Positions 1 through 11,334 of a stretch of DNA of 64,000 nucleotides are shown here, one piece after another. The notes beneath the pieces are model-generated. The model was not told where the DNA came from. It did not search any database and saw only the letters and a list, made by a program, of their open reading frames with translations. The first letter of the stretch is position 1. Every line of letters starts with the position of its first letter. This DNA is from Delphinus delphis. Lineage: Eukaryota > Chordata > Mammalia > Artiodactyla > Delphinidae. A program made the translations under genes and the position numbers. The DNA lies in assembly GCF_949987515.2 (NCBI RefSeq), contig NC_082702.1, forward strand, positions 52,297,600 to 52,361,599. Reading direction: 5' to 3'.

Positions 1-164
1 CAGCCTTCCTTCCTCCTGGCGACCAGGAAAGGCCTCCTGGAGGGAGCGCCTGCCCAGATTCTGAGGGTGAAGGTCAGGATGAGAATCTGAAGGCGGATGT
101 GGGTTGACTGAACAAAGCAGGTGTTGAGTGAATTTCCCATGAAAGAGTGAGAGAATTAGGGGGT

Positions 165-560
165 GTTGTTTTCTCTGATTATAAAAGTCATATATGTTCA
201 CAGTAGAGCACCTCGTTATGTTAAAAAAAGAAACGAGAAAGGCACCCAGGGTCCCACTACCGAAAGAAAACCCCTGAAATCATTCTGGTGTGTTTTTTCC
301 CAAATTTAAAAATTTTTTCTATGCACAGTTTACATATTGGTGATAGGTTTGTAACCCACCAGTTTATAACCTGCTTTTTTCACTTACTATACAATACAAT
401 GATGTTCCCAGATCATGAAATTCTTCTAATGGGTGCATATTATTCCATCTTTGGGACATGGCAGGATGTACACCCGCCTGCTGGTGGACATTTAGGTTTT
501 GACTATTATAAACAATGCCAGATTGTATTATATACAATGTGTGTCTATTTTTAGGGTCCA
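165..560. repeat. Ancient L1-like interspersed repeat
   Basis: Phrases such as TATTATTCCATCTTTGGG, GTGGACATTTAGG and ACTATTATAAACAATGCC are typical of a very old L1-related repeat. It is strongly diverged. The rest of 1-900 shows nothing recognisable. Confidence 0.45.
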
Positions 561-904
561 CGCCACATCCCTCTCTGTATTAAAGTGCTTGTTATTGTTA
601 TTTTCTTTAGCTAGATTCCCAACTTTGGATTTCTGAGCCAAAGAGTGGAAAAACAAGGTTCGGGTGTTCTTTGAAAGGCCAAAGGTTTTGGTTTGATCAT
701 AGGAAACTGAGAAGCCATTCTAGAATCTGAGAGGCTCAGATGGTCAATGTGGCTATAGGACTGAGAAATCCACATTTCTCAGGCAATAGGGAAAAAAAGT
801 AGGTACATGAGAATGTAAGTTTAATCCAAATTCTCCCTTCTTCCTTTCCTCTATTCCTTCTTATCCTCTGTATCTTTCCACTCCATTCAGATACTTGTTC
901 TTTT

Positions 905-1230
905 CAAGCATATATTCACTCACTCACTCATTCATTCAGTGATGACCAAGATTATGTTGGCATGTAAGGGTCAACAGAACGAGTACCTCCACTGTCCTCA
1001 GGGAGCGTATAGCATAGTGAAGGACACAGCACCAAGGAACAAACCAACACAATTCAATGGACTGGCAGTAAAAAGGGAACCCCCGGGGACCCCCAATACT
1101 GTCTCAGGAGCCAGGGATGGCTGATATGTGAAGCATGGTAGCAGGTAACCAGGTGAAATGGGCAATGCAGATAAAGAAAGGGGCATGGAATCAGGAGAGA
1201 GCTTGGTAAACTAAAGGTAGAAGTTTACCA
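905..1230 (-). repeat. L2 fragment, antisense
   Basis: It starts in a (TCAC/TTCA)n run as the reverse of an L2 3' end does, and continues with degenerate L2-like sequence. Confidence 0.35.
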
Positions 1231-1380
1231 AGAACTTCTGTGGGCGTAGAATTGTGGCATAGAAGATGGCAGAAAAGACAAGTTTCAGCCAGAACCCCAG
1301 TTTATCTGTACTCAGGTAAGAAGTGGAATTGGCATTAACTAAAGAGAAGTCTCCAATAGTTTCTTCAAGGACCGACAGTA

Positions 1381-1500
1381 TTTTTTTGTTTTGGCCACGT
1401 CACGTGGCTTGTGCGGTCTTAGTTCCCCAACCAGGGATCAAACCCAGGCCCTCGGCAATGAGAGCATGGAGTCCTAACCACTGGGCCGCCAGGGAATTCC
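1381..1500 (-). repeat. tRNA-derived cetartiodactyl SINE, short form, antisense
   Basis: T-rich start, then GGCCACGTCACGTGGC, CCAACCAGGGATC, and the end CCAGGGAATTCCC, the reverse of the SINE 5' end. Imperfect duplications of CAGTATTTTTTT-type sequence flank it. Confidence 0.85.
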
Positions 1501-2930
1501 CAGTAATTTTTTTAAATAATAGCTTTTTTGAGATCTAACTCCTATACCATAAAATTCACTCTTTTAGAGTATTCAATTCAGTGATTTTTAGTATATCGAC
1601 TATTGTGTAACTATCACCACTGTCTATTTTTAGAACATCTTCATCATCCCCAAAAGAAACCCTGTACCCATGAACAGTCCCCCCTCATTGTGCATCCCCT
1701 CCCCGCAGTTCTAGGCAAACATAAATCTACTTTCTATCTCTATGACTTTGCCTAGTCTGGACATTTCATATAAATTGAATCATGCAATATGTAGGGTTTT
1801 TTGTGATTGGCTTCTTTCACTTCGCCTAATATTTTCAAGGTTCATCTATGTTGTTGTATGAATCAGTACTTCTTTCCTTTTGTGGCTAAATAATATTCCA
1901 TTGTATGAACATACCACATTTTGTTTATCCACTCATCAGTTGAGAGACATCTGGGTTGTTTCTTCTTTTGAGCTGTCATGAGTAACACGCATGTTCAAGT
2001 GTTTAATGTGGACGTATGTCTTCATTTCTCTTGAATATATTCCCATGAGTGAAATTGCTAGGTCATGGTATCAATATGTTTAACATTTTGAGGAGCTGCC
2101 AAACTGTTTTCCAAAGTGGCTGCACCATTTTACAGTTTCACCAGCAGCATTTAAGAGTTTCAATATGTCCACATCCTCCCTAATTTGTTATTGTCGGCTG
2201 TTTTTATTTCAGTCATCCTAGGTAAAATGAAGTGGTGTCTCATTATAGTTTTCACTGGTATTTTCCTAATAACTAATGATGCTGAACATATTTTCGTGTG
2301 CTTATTGGCTATTTGTATATTTTCTTTGGGGAAGTATCTACTCATGTATGCTCTGCAATATTTTCTCCCATTCTGTGGGTAGTCTTTTCACTTTCTTGAT
2401 GGTGCTTTTGTTTTTTTTTTGTGGTACGCAGGCCTCTCGCTGTTGTGGCCTCTCCCGCTGCGGAGCACAGGCTCCGGATGCGCAGGCTCATCGGCCATGG
2501 CTCACGGGCCCAGCCACTCTGCGGCATGCCCGGACCAGGGCACGAACCCGTGTCCCCTGCATCGGCAGGCAGACTCTCAACCACTGCGCCACCAGGGAAG
2601 CCTTGATGGTGCTTTTGAAATACAAATGGTTTAAAATTTTGATGAAGTCCAATTTAATCTAATTTTTCTTTTATCTCTTCTGCTTTTGGTGTCATATCTA
2701 AGAAACCATAACTTAATCTATGGTCCCAAAGATGTACTTAATCTATGGTCCCAAAGATGAATGTTATAGTTTTAGCTCTTACATTTAGGTCTATGATCCA
2801 TTTTGAGTTAATTTTTGTGTACAGTGTGAGGTAGGGGTCCTGCTTCATTTTTTTGCATATGGATATCCAATTGTCCTAACATAAAAGTCACCATGTAGGG
2901 TTGATAAATATTCCTTCCACACAGGAAACA
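1501..2930 (-). repeat. Old L1 3' part, antisense, interrupted by a CHR-2 SINE
   Basis: Contains the familiar reversed L1 ORF2/3' sequence (CCATTGTATGAACATACC, GCCAAACTGTTTTCC, CCATTTTGAGTTAATTTT). It contains a SINE at 2411-2601 and a 25-bp tandem duplication (ACTTAATCTATGGTCCCAAA...) at about 2710-2760. Confidence 0.85.
2411..2601 (-). repeat. CHR-2-type SINE, antisense, with exact TSD
   Basis: Poly-T, GGTACGCAGGCCTCTCGCTG ... CACCAGGGAAGC. It is flanked by the 16-bp duplication CTTGATGGTGCTTTTG at 2395-2410 and 2602-2617, inside the older L1. Confidence 0.95.
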
Positions 2931-3444
2931 AAATGTATCTCCTTTTCCTCCACCATTCCTTTGAAGATTGTTCCTTCAACCAGTGAAAAGAAACTGTAGG
3001 GCAGCTCTCTGCTGGTTCCAGCAAGGCCTTGGTTCAGAGACAAGGAAACCAAGACGGAGCCTCAGTCAGTGGAGATTTAGTATCTTCCTCCATCTTCATC
3101 GCTGGGTCCTGGCGAAGTTCCAGGTAAGTCCAGTGTATGCATGTTCAATTCAGAGTCACATCCCCTGGTAGGATTTTCCAGGTTTTTTCTTTCCTTAAGT
3201 ACATCTACTGTGTCCCAGGAGGGCCGAGGGTGACGGGTGTTCCTAGAGATGCTAATCCATTCCAGGAGGTTGGGACCAGTGAGAGGCATGGGTTCCCTGA
3301 TTTTGTCTTCAGTCTGCCCTTTGGGTTGGGCAGGCAGGAGGTCTTAGCCTAGTTCAGGGTTCCTTAAATTATCATCAGAATCAATGTGGAAAGAACAGTG
3401 ATGTCTACATTGTTTGTGCATCTTCTGTGGTTAAGGGCAGGAAC
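2931..3444. other. Intergenic stretch without recognised features
   Basis: No gene, exon-like segment or named repeat could be supported here. Confidence 0.5.
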
Positions 3445-3665
3445 AGAGCTTATTATAATAGTAACAACAGGATAACATCAGCTGATGTGTGTTGACACCT
3501 CACTGTAAGTGCTGGTTCTCATGTAATCCTCGCAACAGCCCTGAGGTCGGTCCTGGTACCATTCTCATTTTAGGGATGAGAAAACTGAGTCTCAGAACAG
3601 TTAAGTAACTTTCCCGAGGTCACACAGGTGGTTCCTGAGACCACAAGTCTAACCTCTTAACCACT
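3445..3665 (-). repeat. MIR, antisense
   Basis: Core pattern ATGTAATCCTCGCAACAGCC, GATGAGAAAACTGAG and GGTCACACAGG in reverse MIR order. Confidence 0.7.
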
Positions 3666-3739
3666 ACTTTTACTGTCTTAATCTCATTCACTTCTTCACC
3701 CTCAGGGCTTCGTTGAGTGCCTGGGAAAAAGTGGGTAGT

Positions 3740-3930
3740 TAATTAAAGGAACAGGGACTCCAGGCTCACTGCCTGGGTTTTGATCCTCTCGAAACCTGGT
3801 GATGCCTCAGTTTCATCATCCATAAAATAGAGATAGTACACGTCCCTCATTCAGAGAGTCATGAAAGTTAAATGAAGATTGCCTGACGCATAGCAGTTTT
3901 CAATAAATTTTAGCTATTTTATTTATGGGC
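3740..3930 (+). repeat. MIR, sense
   Basis: CTGCCTGGGTTTTGATCC, GCCTCAGTTTCATCATCC and CCTGACGCATAGCAG follow MIR order. Confidence 0.6.
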
Positions 3931-3944
3931 CTTAAAAACAGTTA

Positions 3945-4130
3945 AGAGGTTGAATCTTGGCTCCCAACCCTCACTAGTCATAAGACCTTTGATAAGTTAT
4001 TTAAACTCTCTGTGCCTCTGGTTCCTGACCTGTGAAATGGGGATAACATTAGAACCCACCTCGCAGGGCTACAGTGAGGATTAAATGATGTTCTTGTAGC
4101 CCTTAGAAGAAGTGTCTGCCTCTTAGTTGC
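3945..4130 (+). repeat. MIR, sense
   Basis: CTCTCTGTGCCTCTGGTTCC, TGTGAAATGGGGATAACA and GTGAGGATTAAATGATG follow the MIR core. 4131-4580 after it shows nothing recognisable. Confidence 0.7.
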
Positions 4131-4582
4131 CTCTAACCATCTGAGTTAGAGAAAATTATGGGGGCAGTTCATGCAGAGGATGCTACTCGTAAAGCCCCAA
4201 GCGAAGGCTGTTCCTTCTCTCTTTCGGAAGGGCCTTCCTCCTGGTGTGGTGAGAGAGGATGGGGACAGTGTCCCAGGCACCCAGAGTGACCAGTGGCATC
4301 AGAGATGACATAAGCAGATCACTGGCACACCCAAAATAGCCATAGTCTGATGGGGCGTGACCAGAAGACCCTCCAATGGTCAGAGAACAGGGTCTCCGAG
4401 TTACACAGTCTCAGTTCAAATAGCAGCCGTCCCCTAGGACGGATGTGATCGTTAAAAGGATGCTGTGTATCAAAGGCACAGGCCAGTGCCAGGCGCAGAA
4501 TGAGTGGTCAGGGGCGGGACACCCACATGGCAGGGATTTCCATCAGTTTTGTTTCTTACAATATCCCTGTCTAAAATAGCGC

Positions 4583-5226
4583 TGTATTGGGTTCCTATGG
4601 CTGCCGTAACAAATTACCACAAACTGTTAGCATAAAACAACAGAGACTTATTCTTACAGTTCTGGGGTCAGAAGTCTACAGTGAGTCTTATGGGAATAAG
4701 ATCAAGGTGTCAGAAGGGCAGCTTCCTTCTGGAGTCTCCAGGCGAGAGTCGGTTTCCTTGCCTTTTCCAGCTCCCTCATTCCTTTGCTTATGGTCCCGCC
4801 TCACTTCACCTTTTCTTCCCTGCTTTCATCGTCACATCACTTTTTTTTTTTTGAATTTTAGAATTTTATTTATTTTTTTATACAGCACGTTCTTATTAGT
4901 TATCCATTTTATACATATTAGTGTATATATGTCAATCCCGATCTCCCAATTCATCACACACGCCCCCCTCCCCGCCACTTCCCCACCTTGGTATCCATAC
5001 GTTTGTTACATCACTTCTTTTCCTTCTATGAAGTCAAATCTCCCTCTTGCAATAAGGACCCTCATGATTACATTTAGGGTCCACTGGATCATCCAGGATA
5101 ATCTCCCTATTTCAAAATCCTTAACTTTGTGACATCTGCAAAGTCCCTTTTGCCATATAGGTGACATACACAGGTTCCAGGGGTTAGGACCTGGATATCT
5201 TTGGGGACCGTTATTCAGCCGACCAC
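4583..5226 (-). repeat. MLT1-like LTR (ERVL-MaLR), antisense, split by an L1
   Basis: It begins with GCTGCCGTAACAAATTACC and AAAACAACAGAGACTTATTC, and ends with GGTTAGGACCTGGATATC and TTATTCAGCCGACC. This is the reversed order of an MLT1-type solitary LTR. Non-coding, old and degraded; no viral genes are present. Confidence 0.7.
4843..5008 (-). mobile_element. 5'-truncated L1 insertion, antisense, with TSD
   Basis: Poly-T then TATACAGCACGTTCTTATTA and CCCAATTCATCACACACGCC, a young cetartiodactyl L1 3' end. Duplication ACATCACTT at 4834-4842 and 5009-5017, inside the MLT1 LTR. Confidence 0.8.
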
Positions 5227-5289
5227 AAGCACCTAGCTCTTAATGTACTCAGTATATATTGGTTGAGTGAATAGGTGAATGTTAGCCAT

Positions 5290-5680
5290 TGAGTATTGTC
5301 GTTGGCATCATCTTGGCTTCAAGATGTGTATGTGGTCTCCTCACCTTCAAGTCTTGCTCAAATGTTATTTCAATGCAGGTTTCCTGACCCTAGTTGAACC
5401 CTGCAACTTGCTTCCTCCATTGAACACACACTCCTGATCCCTTTATCCAGCTTAATTCCTTTTCCCCCCTAGAACTTTTTGCCTTCTAGCATACTATAAA
5501 ATTGACTTATTTATTATGTTTATTGGCATTTGTCCATCTCCCCCACTAGAATGTAAGCTCAAAGATTACATTCAGGGTGAGGATTTTTCTGTTTTAGTCT
5601 CAGATGTATCCTGGGGGTCTAGAACAGTGCCTGGCATGTAGTAAGTGCTCGATACATGAGTGCTGAATGAACACATGAAC
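5290..5680 (+). repeat. L2, sense, 3' end
   Basis: TGAACCCTGCAACTTGC, AATGTAAGCTCAAAG and AACAGTGCCTGGCATGTAG then GTGCTGAATGA is the classic L2 3' end. Confidence 0.7.
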
Positions 5681-6490
5681 TGAATGCCTCACCAAATTTC
5701 CCTCACCGCTGACCTGGTTCTTTATCTTTTGTGCTCAATCTTGGCTTTCATGACAATGAAGGCGTTGCCTGTGGTGAAGCCAATCGACTCTAGGTAACCT
5801 CTGTATTAATCCTGTTCACGGGTCTCCCCGTTCTATTAACACACTGGCAATTTTTATTTCTAAAACACAGATAACCTCAATTATCTCCACGAAGACTTGC
5901 AAAAGTCTGGGAGGGAAATGGATGGTTTGGCTTTGGACATTTATTGAAGGATAGACTTAGAATTCGGATGATTGCAGAGCTGGGTGGGGGAGTTGTCCCT
6001 GGCTGAAGTTGCAGGGCTTTGTTATGTTGGGTTTTACTGTTTCTACCGGTCTGCTGGAGGAAATGAGCTTGTGGTTTCTGCAGTTGGTCAGGCTCAGGAT
6101 GGTCTCTGTAGAGGGGGCTTGAGTGCCTTAGGGGGCATGGTGGAGGGGCTTCAGGGCACCCGGGGCTTCCTGAAACTGTATGTGAGTTTTTGTGTGTCTG
6201 TATGTTCTTAAGGAGAGTAGAGTCCATCGCTTGTATCAGCTTCTCAACAGGGAAAGTGAAGGACTTTTGCACTACCCCAGCCGTGAGGATTCTGTGACTC
6301 TGTGTCTCACAACATGTAGGTCAAATTAACAGGCCGTACACAGCTCAGAAAGGAAAGGCAGCAGTTTGAAAGGCAGGCCCCCTTCTCCCCATCCTCTATC
6401 GCCTAACAAGTCCCCAAGCTGTTGTGTTAAAGATGCTGAACCAGGCAGTGGCTCAAATCTCAAGATGACCGATCTCAGTCTTTGCAAGAC
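5681..6490. other. Intergenic stretch without recognised features
   Basis: No conserved coding segment or named repeat could be supported. A minus-strand frame of 131 codons at 5877-6272 resembles no protein that I know. Confidence 0.4.
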
Positions 6491-6492
6491 TC

Positions 6493-6823
6493 TTTATTTT
6501 TGGCTGCACTGGGTCTTCGTTGCTGCGCATGGGCTTTCTCTAGTTGCAGTGAGCAGGGGCTACTTTTCTTTGCAGTGCGTGGGCTTCTCATTGCAGTGGC
6601 TTCTCTTGTTGGGGAGCACAGGCTCTAGGCACGCAGGCTTCGGTAGTTGTGGCACGAGGGCTCAGTAGTTGTGGTGCATGGGTTCTAGAGCACAGGCTCA
6701 GTAGTTGTGGCGCACAGGTTTAGTTGCTCCGTGGCAGGTGGGATCTTCCCAGACCAGGGATTGAACCCGTGTCCCCTACATTGGCAGGCAGATTCTTAAC
6801 CACTGCGCCACCAGGGAAGTCCC
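6493..6823 (-). repeat. CHR-1-type long SINE, antisense
   Basis: TTTGGCTGCACTGGGTCTTC, several CAGTAGTTGTGG units, GATTGAACCCGTGTCCCC (B-box side) and CGCCACCAGGGAAGTCCC. A full-length tRNA-derived SINE of about 330 bp. Confidence 0.92.
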
Positions 6824-7074
6824 TCTGGGCATTTCTTGAGGCTTCAGTTTTTCTCATAGGTAGAATTGGGATGGCTCTACTTTCTTTGATTTTTGTGTGA
6901 TTATGAAAATGCTTCAAGTGTATAAAATGCTATAGAATTGCAAAGTGTTCATGTCAGAGGGAATGTGCCTTTTTTGCTGTGGCAAGTCTGGCCTGTTCCC
7001 TGCTCCGTCCATCCATCCATCCGTCCCACACTTGTTTTCTCACAACAGGCATAAAAGCTACTGTGTATGTGACA

Positions 7075-7195
7075 AAAGCTTTACATGAAACACTAACCCT
7101 CATAAAAATCATGAATACTCTGAGGTTCAGAGAGCTCAGACCATTTGCTCAAAATCACACAGCTAGAAAGTGATGGAGCAGAGCCTGAATGAAAA
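7075..7195 (-). repeat. MIR fragment, antisense
   Basis: AATCACACAGCTAGAAAG and GGAGCAGAGCCTGAAT follow the reversed MIR core. Confidence 0.6.
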
Positions 7196-7559
7196 CCCGG
7201 TTTTGTCTGATGCCAATAGCAGTGTTCAGCATCACACCCACCAAAACATTCCTGGAGGCAGAGGAGAGGGGAGCTAAAGAAAGGTGGGGGCACAGGTCTA
7301 CCAAATATAGCACCTTGCAATCTGCGTTTTACCTTAAAGTGCATATACATGTTAGAGTGTACTCCACAGTATGTCCATGCTTATTTTAATAGCAAAGAAC
7401 TTCCCAGCAATCTTTAGGTACAAATGGTGCTTTGGGTGTGTGTTGGGGTGGGGGGAGGGCGGTACCCCAGTGTAGCTCTCTGCTATAATCCCCATTACAA
7501 ACACAGTTTTCCATATCAGATGCTTTTTGTTTACATTTGACTCTTAACTCCTGGGTTGG

Positions 7560-7760
7560 CCTAGAAGCTCCTGGAGGGTAAGATCTGAATGTGATTCCTC
7601 CTTTCTCCTTCCCAAGGCTTAGCCCAGTCCCCAGCATGAAATAAGCAGGCAGTAATGGATTTGGCAAATACTTATTGAATTCCTGCCTAACTGAGTCAGG
7701 TGCCATGGGAGATAAAGACAGATATGAGGTGATTCCTGCTCTCAAGGTATTTACAATTGA
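7560..7760. repeat. L2-like segment
   Basis: CTTAGCCCAGTCCCCAGCAT, AATACTTATTGAATTCC and GATAAAGACAGATATGAGG resemble L2 3' ends. The orientation is unclear because two fragments may adjoin. Confidence 0.35.
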
Positions 7761-8259
7761 GCTGGAGAGGCCAAGCTTCCAGAATCTGCCTGAAAAGGAT
7801 CTTCCCAAGACTCTTGGTACAGCATTTTAAAAGCTTGGGACTGTAATATAGCAATTGGTGAGATGGTAGGTAACTAAGATAGCAAACAACGTTTCATTAA
7901 ATAGGACAAATTTTGTGAAAAGCGACAACCTGTTCCTCTGGAAAAGTAGCATTGTGTCAATTAAAGAGCACACCTTCAACTTACTGATGTTAAAACCACT
8001 GTTTCCTGAGAGGGAAAAGTTGAAAGCAGGCACCTGCTCTAGGTACTGTCTGTTATGCCAGAAGGATCTCAGTCTCTAATTGCTTGGCCTTTGTGGGTCA
8101 GCTTCAAAACTTCAGCAGCACAGATAAACCCATGTTCTTTTCTGACAAGCTTGGGTACGTTGGGGTTTATTAGACTCAGTTCTACTCATCAGATATTTAC
8201 CAAGCTCATTGTGTAGGTGCTGGGGACACATGGAGAGGCAAGAATGTCCAATGAATGGC

Positions 8260-8420
8260 TTAAAAACTTTGCAGTGAATCAGGGAGTCAAAATCCTGGCT
8301 CCTCTATGAATCAGCTGAGGGATGTGGGCTGGAGCCTCAGTTCTGTAACCCATGGCATGGAGATCCTAATACTTACCTTGCAGGTTGTTGTAAACATCTG
8401 TTGGAGTAATGGACGTAAAT
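8260..8420 (+). repeat. MIR, sense
   Basis: AATCCTGGCTCCTCTATGAA, GCCTCAGTTCTGTAACCC and TACTTACCTTGCAGGTTG follow MIR order. Confidence 0.55.
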
Positions 8421-8570
8421 CTCCCTGCACAGCAAACTGCACTAAGAACTCCACAAACTCCAAAAGTTAAGGTAATGACTTCTGATTTCAAGAAACACCC
8501 AGTCTAGTGAAAAGACCAATATGTTAACAGATAAATGTCATTAGTGTGATGGGTATGACTATTTTTGACT

Positions 8571-8780
8571 TTTTTTTTTTTTTTTTTGCGGTACGCGGGC
8601 CTCTCACTGCTGTGGCCTCTCCCGCTGTGGAGCACAGGCTCTGGACGCGCAGGCTCAGTGGCCATGGCTCACGGGCCCAGCCACTCCGCGGCATGTGGGA
8701 TCTTCCCAGACCGGGGCACGAACCCGCGTCCCCTGCATCAGCAGGCGGACTCTCAACCACTGCGCCACCAGGGAAACCCC
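8571..8780 (-). repeat. CHR-2-type SINE, antisense
   Basis: Long poly-T, GCGGTACGCGGGCCTCTCAC ... CACCAGGGAAACCCC. Flanked by TTGACTTTTT and TTGACATTTTT, a near-perfect target duplication. Confidence 0.95.
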
Positions 8781-8799
8781 TTGACATTTTTTTTTAAAT

Positions 8800-9010
8800 C
8801 ATTTACAGAGCACTTACTATGTGCCAGACACTGTGCTAAACAGTTGTACCTGGATCATCTCATTTATTTGCACAAAACCATATATAGCAGGAACCACAAT
8901 TTTTCCCAGTGAGGAATCTGAGGTTTAGGCCATTTAAACCTCAGGGCCACAGAGCTGGAAAGGGACAGAAGGAGGGTTTGAACCCAGCAGTCTGGTTCCA
9001 GAGGCAGATT
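8800..9010 (-). repeat. MIR, antisense
   Basis: GCACTTACTATGTGCCAGAC, ATCTCATTTATTTGCAC, CCACAGAGCTGGAAAGG and GTTTGAACCCAGCAGTCTGG. Confidence 0.75.
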
Positions 9011-9320
9011 TCAAGTCACAAAGAGAGGCTTCACAGAGGAGGCGCTGGAGCGGCGAGCAGTTTTTCAGGCACCAAAGTCATGGGAGAAGGAGCCCAGGCA
9101 GGAGGGAAGAGGTGGCAGGATGAAGAGCTGGGTCTGTGCACAGGGTCTGGGATGGAGGGCGGTGTGGGTCTAGAAGGTGAGGGTGGGGAGGGAGGAGTGG
9201 GCCAGATGGTGGGACACCTCATGAGACAGGCACAGGGACTTGGGGGACCAGTGAAGGATGAGAAAGACAGGATCATGGCACGCAGGGAATGTAATCTACG
9301 CCGATGTTCTACGGGGAAAG

Positions 9321-9363
9321 TATTGGGTTGGCCAAAAAGTGCGTTTGGGGTTTTCTGTAAGAT
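9321..9363 (+). mobile_element. Mariner-type terminal fragment
   Basis: TATTGGGTTGGCCAAAAAGT, followed by GCGTTTGGGG, is the terminal sequence of the mariner family common in ruminants and cetaceans. Only one end is present and the matching inverted end is not seen. Confidence 0.7.
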
Positions 9364-9404
9364 CCTCCAGAAGCCACAGGTTGGGAGAAGAAATTTGTGT
9401 TCCA

Positions 9405-10260
9405 TATACATAATAAAAGAACTCCTAAAAAAATCGATTTGAAAACCCAATTTTTAAAAATGAAACAAAGGTTAAACAAGCACTTAAAAAAAGATACAAG
9501 TGATCAAAAAGCATATAAAAAGGTGCCAACATTGTTATTCGTTATGGAAATACAAATTAAAACAACAAGATACCACTACACACTCACCAGAATGGGTGTA
9601 ATTAAAACAAAGACACCACCGATTATTGAGGGATGTGGAGCAACTGGAACTCTCATAAATGACTGGTGGGAGTGTAGTTTGGTACAGCCACTTTGGAAAA
9701 CTGGCAGCGTCTGCTGAAGCTGAACATATGCCTTTTCTGTGACCCGGCAACGGAACTCGGGCACATCCACAAGGGAAAAAAGCGCATGTGTCCACCCAAA
9801 CAAAGACGTGTTTGAGAATGTTCATAACAGCTTTATTGTAATAGCCCCAAACTGGAAACAGTCCAAGTATCTGCCAACAGGGAAACAGATACATAAATGG
9901 TGGTATAGTCACGCAGTGGTAGAGTCACAGTAATAAAGAACCAACTATTGCTACAAGTAACAAATGGAAGAATTTCAAAGTAACAAATGGAAGAATTTCA
10001 AAGACACTGTATGGAGTGAAATATGCCAAATGCAAAGGTTCAAGAATAGGAAAAACCAATCAATAGTGATAGAAGTCAGAACAGTGGTTTCCTGTGGGAG
10101 GTACTAACTGGAAACACTGAGGGAACCTTCTGGGTTACTGGGAATGTTCTTTATCTTGACCCAGATGGTGAGTTCACAGGTGTATCCACATGGAACAATT
10201 CACTGAGCCGTACACTTTATGTTATACCTCAATCAAGATGTTTTTCCAAGATAATAAATA
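9405..10260 (+). repeat. L1 ORF2 end and 3' UTR, sense, decayed
   Basis: AACTGGAACTCTCATAAATG, GGTGGGAGTGTAG, CAGCCACTTTGGAAAACTGG and CCCCAAACTGGAAACAG follow the end of L1 ORF2. No long frame survives. A 22-bp tandem duplication (AAGTAACAAATGGAAGAATT...) is at about 9955-10002. Confidence 0.85.
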
Positions 10261-10669
10261 TATTAAAGTGTTAATTAGTTTCAAACCTTGCTAGGCAAAG
10301 ATGTCTAACATATTTCTGAAAATATAAGAATGAATTTAAATGTTAAAAAATCAAATACAATACATGGAGCATGAAATAAAAAGCAGTAGAATAGCGATGT
10401 TTAAAGAGCTGGAATAGGAAGGGAAAATGGCAGATGGAGTCAGAAAATAGATTAAAGTTCACTACAGTCCAGCATTTACATCAGGGAGAAGTGAGACGTG
10501 AAGTTGTCAAGCCAGACCCGAGAGGAGGTAGCTGGTGGAGCCCGGACTGTAGAGGTGAAGAGACTAGATTTTTGACTTGAAAGTCAACCAGAAGCTAATA
10601 ATTCGTGAGCTGGGAAAAATGCCATTAAAAACCAGGAGGACGACTGTGGTGATGACAGCGATCATAAAC

Positions 10670-10830
10670 ATAAGAACACTTAGCACTTGCTGAGCACTGT
10701 TATGTGCCAGACCTTCTTGTCAGTGCTTCACTAGTATCATCTCATTTAATCCTCACAACCGCTCTGGGAAGTTACTACGATTATGCTAGTTTTACAGAGG
10801 GAGAAACTGAAGAAGCGGAGTAATTAACCC
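10670..10830 (-). repeat. MIR, antisense
   Basis: TGCTGAGCACTGTTATGTGC, CATCTCATTTAATCCTC and GGGAGAAACTGAAGAAG. Confidence 0.7.
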
Positions 10831-11334
10831 AGAGCCTCCAAGAATAGGAGAAAGAGACCCCGTGGGGAGGTAGTGAGGAAATCCAATGACTTAAAGGAAT
10901 TCAAATGACTTTACGTTAAAACAGGTCTAAGGAGCAGGCAAATGACTTACATGATATAAATGCTGCAGAATAAATCAGCAGCGTATTGGCTAGAATTCTA
11001 GAGGGAGGACAGAAATTGAGTATCTTTTGCATGCTTTTGGGCATATCAACAACATACTAAATTTAAAGAGTACAAAGTGGAAAATGGTGTGGCTCGAAGG
11101 AGGAAATAAAGGTTCTTGCACAGGACTTGGTTTGAAAGAAGTAACTGGGGCGACCTCTGCCCATAGCTGTTATATCGTGACCTTCTGAGGCTTGGAAGTT
11201 TCACGTCCCTTGAATCACTCTTGATAATTCATCTTTCTCCACATTGGCAAGGTCAGGTTAGGCAGCAAGGGATGAAAAGATCCAGGAAGATTTTCTCCCT
11301 TCCTCCCTTCCTTCAGTCTGTTTCTTTCTTTCAG
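10831..11334. other. Intergenic stretch without recognised features
   Basis: Nothing that can be supported as a gene or named repeat. Confidence 0.45.

Noticed and set aside
4583..5226. Endogenous retrovirus with coding potential
   Set aside because: Only an old solitary MLT1-type LTR is present; no gag, pol or env sequence was seen.
8571..8780. Possible tRNA gene, because of the GGTTCG-type B box
   Set aside because: The A and B boxes belong to the SINE head. No cloverleaf with a proper acceptor stem forms, and the same sequence recurs in every copy.
8565..8912. Repeated open frames such as those in the SINEs at 8.6, 11.6, 25.8, 30.0 and 50.9 kb, all giving similar Ala/Gly/Arg/His-rich peptides
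   Set aside because: They look like a gene family but are translations of the CHR-2 SINE, which is tRNA-derived and non-coding.
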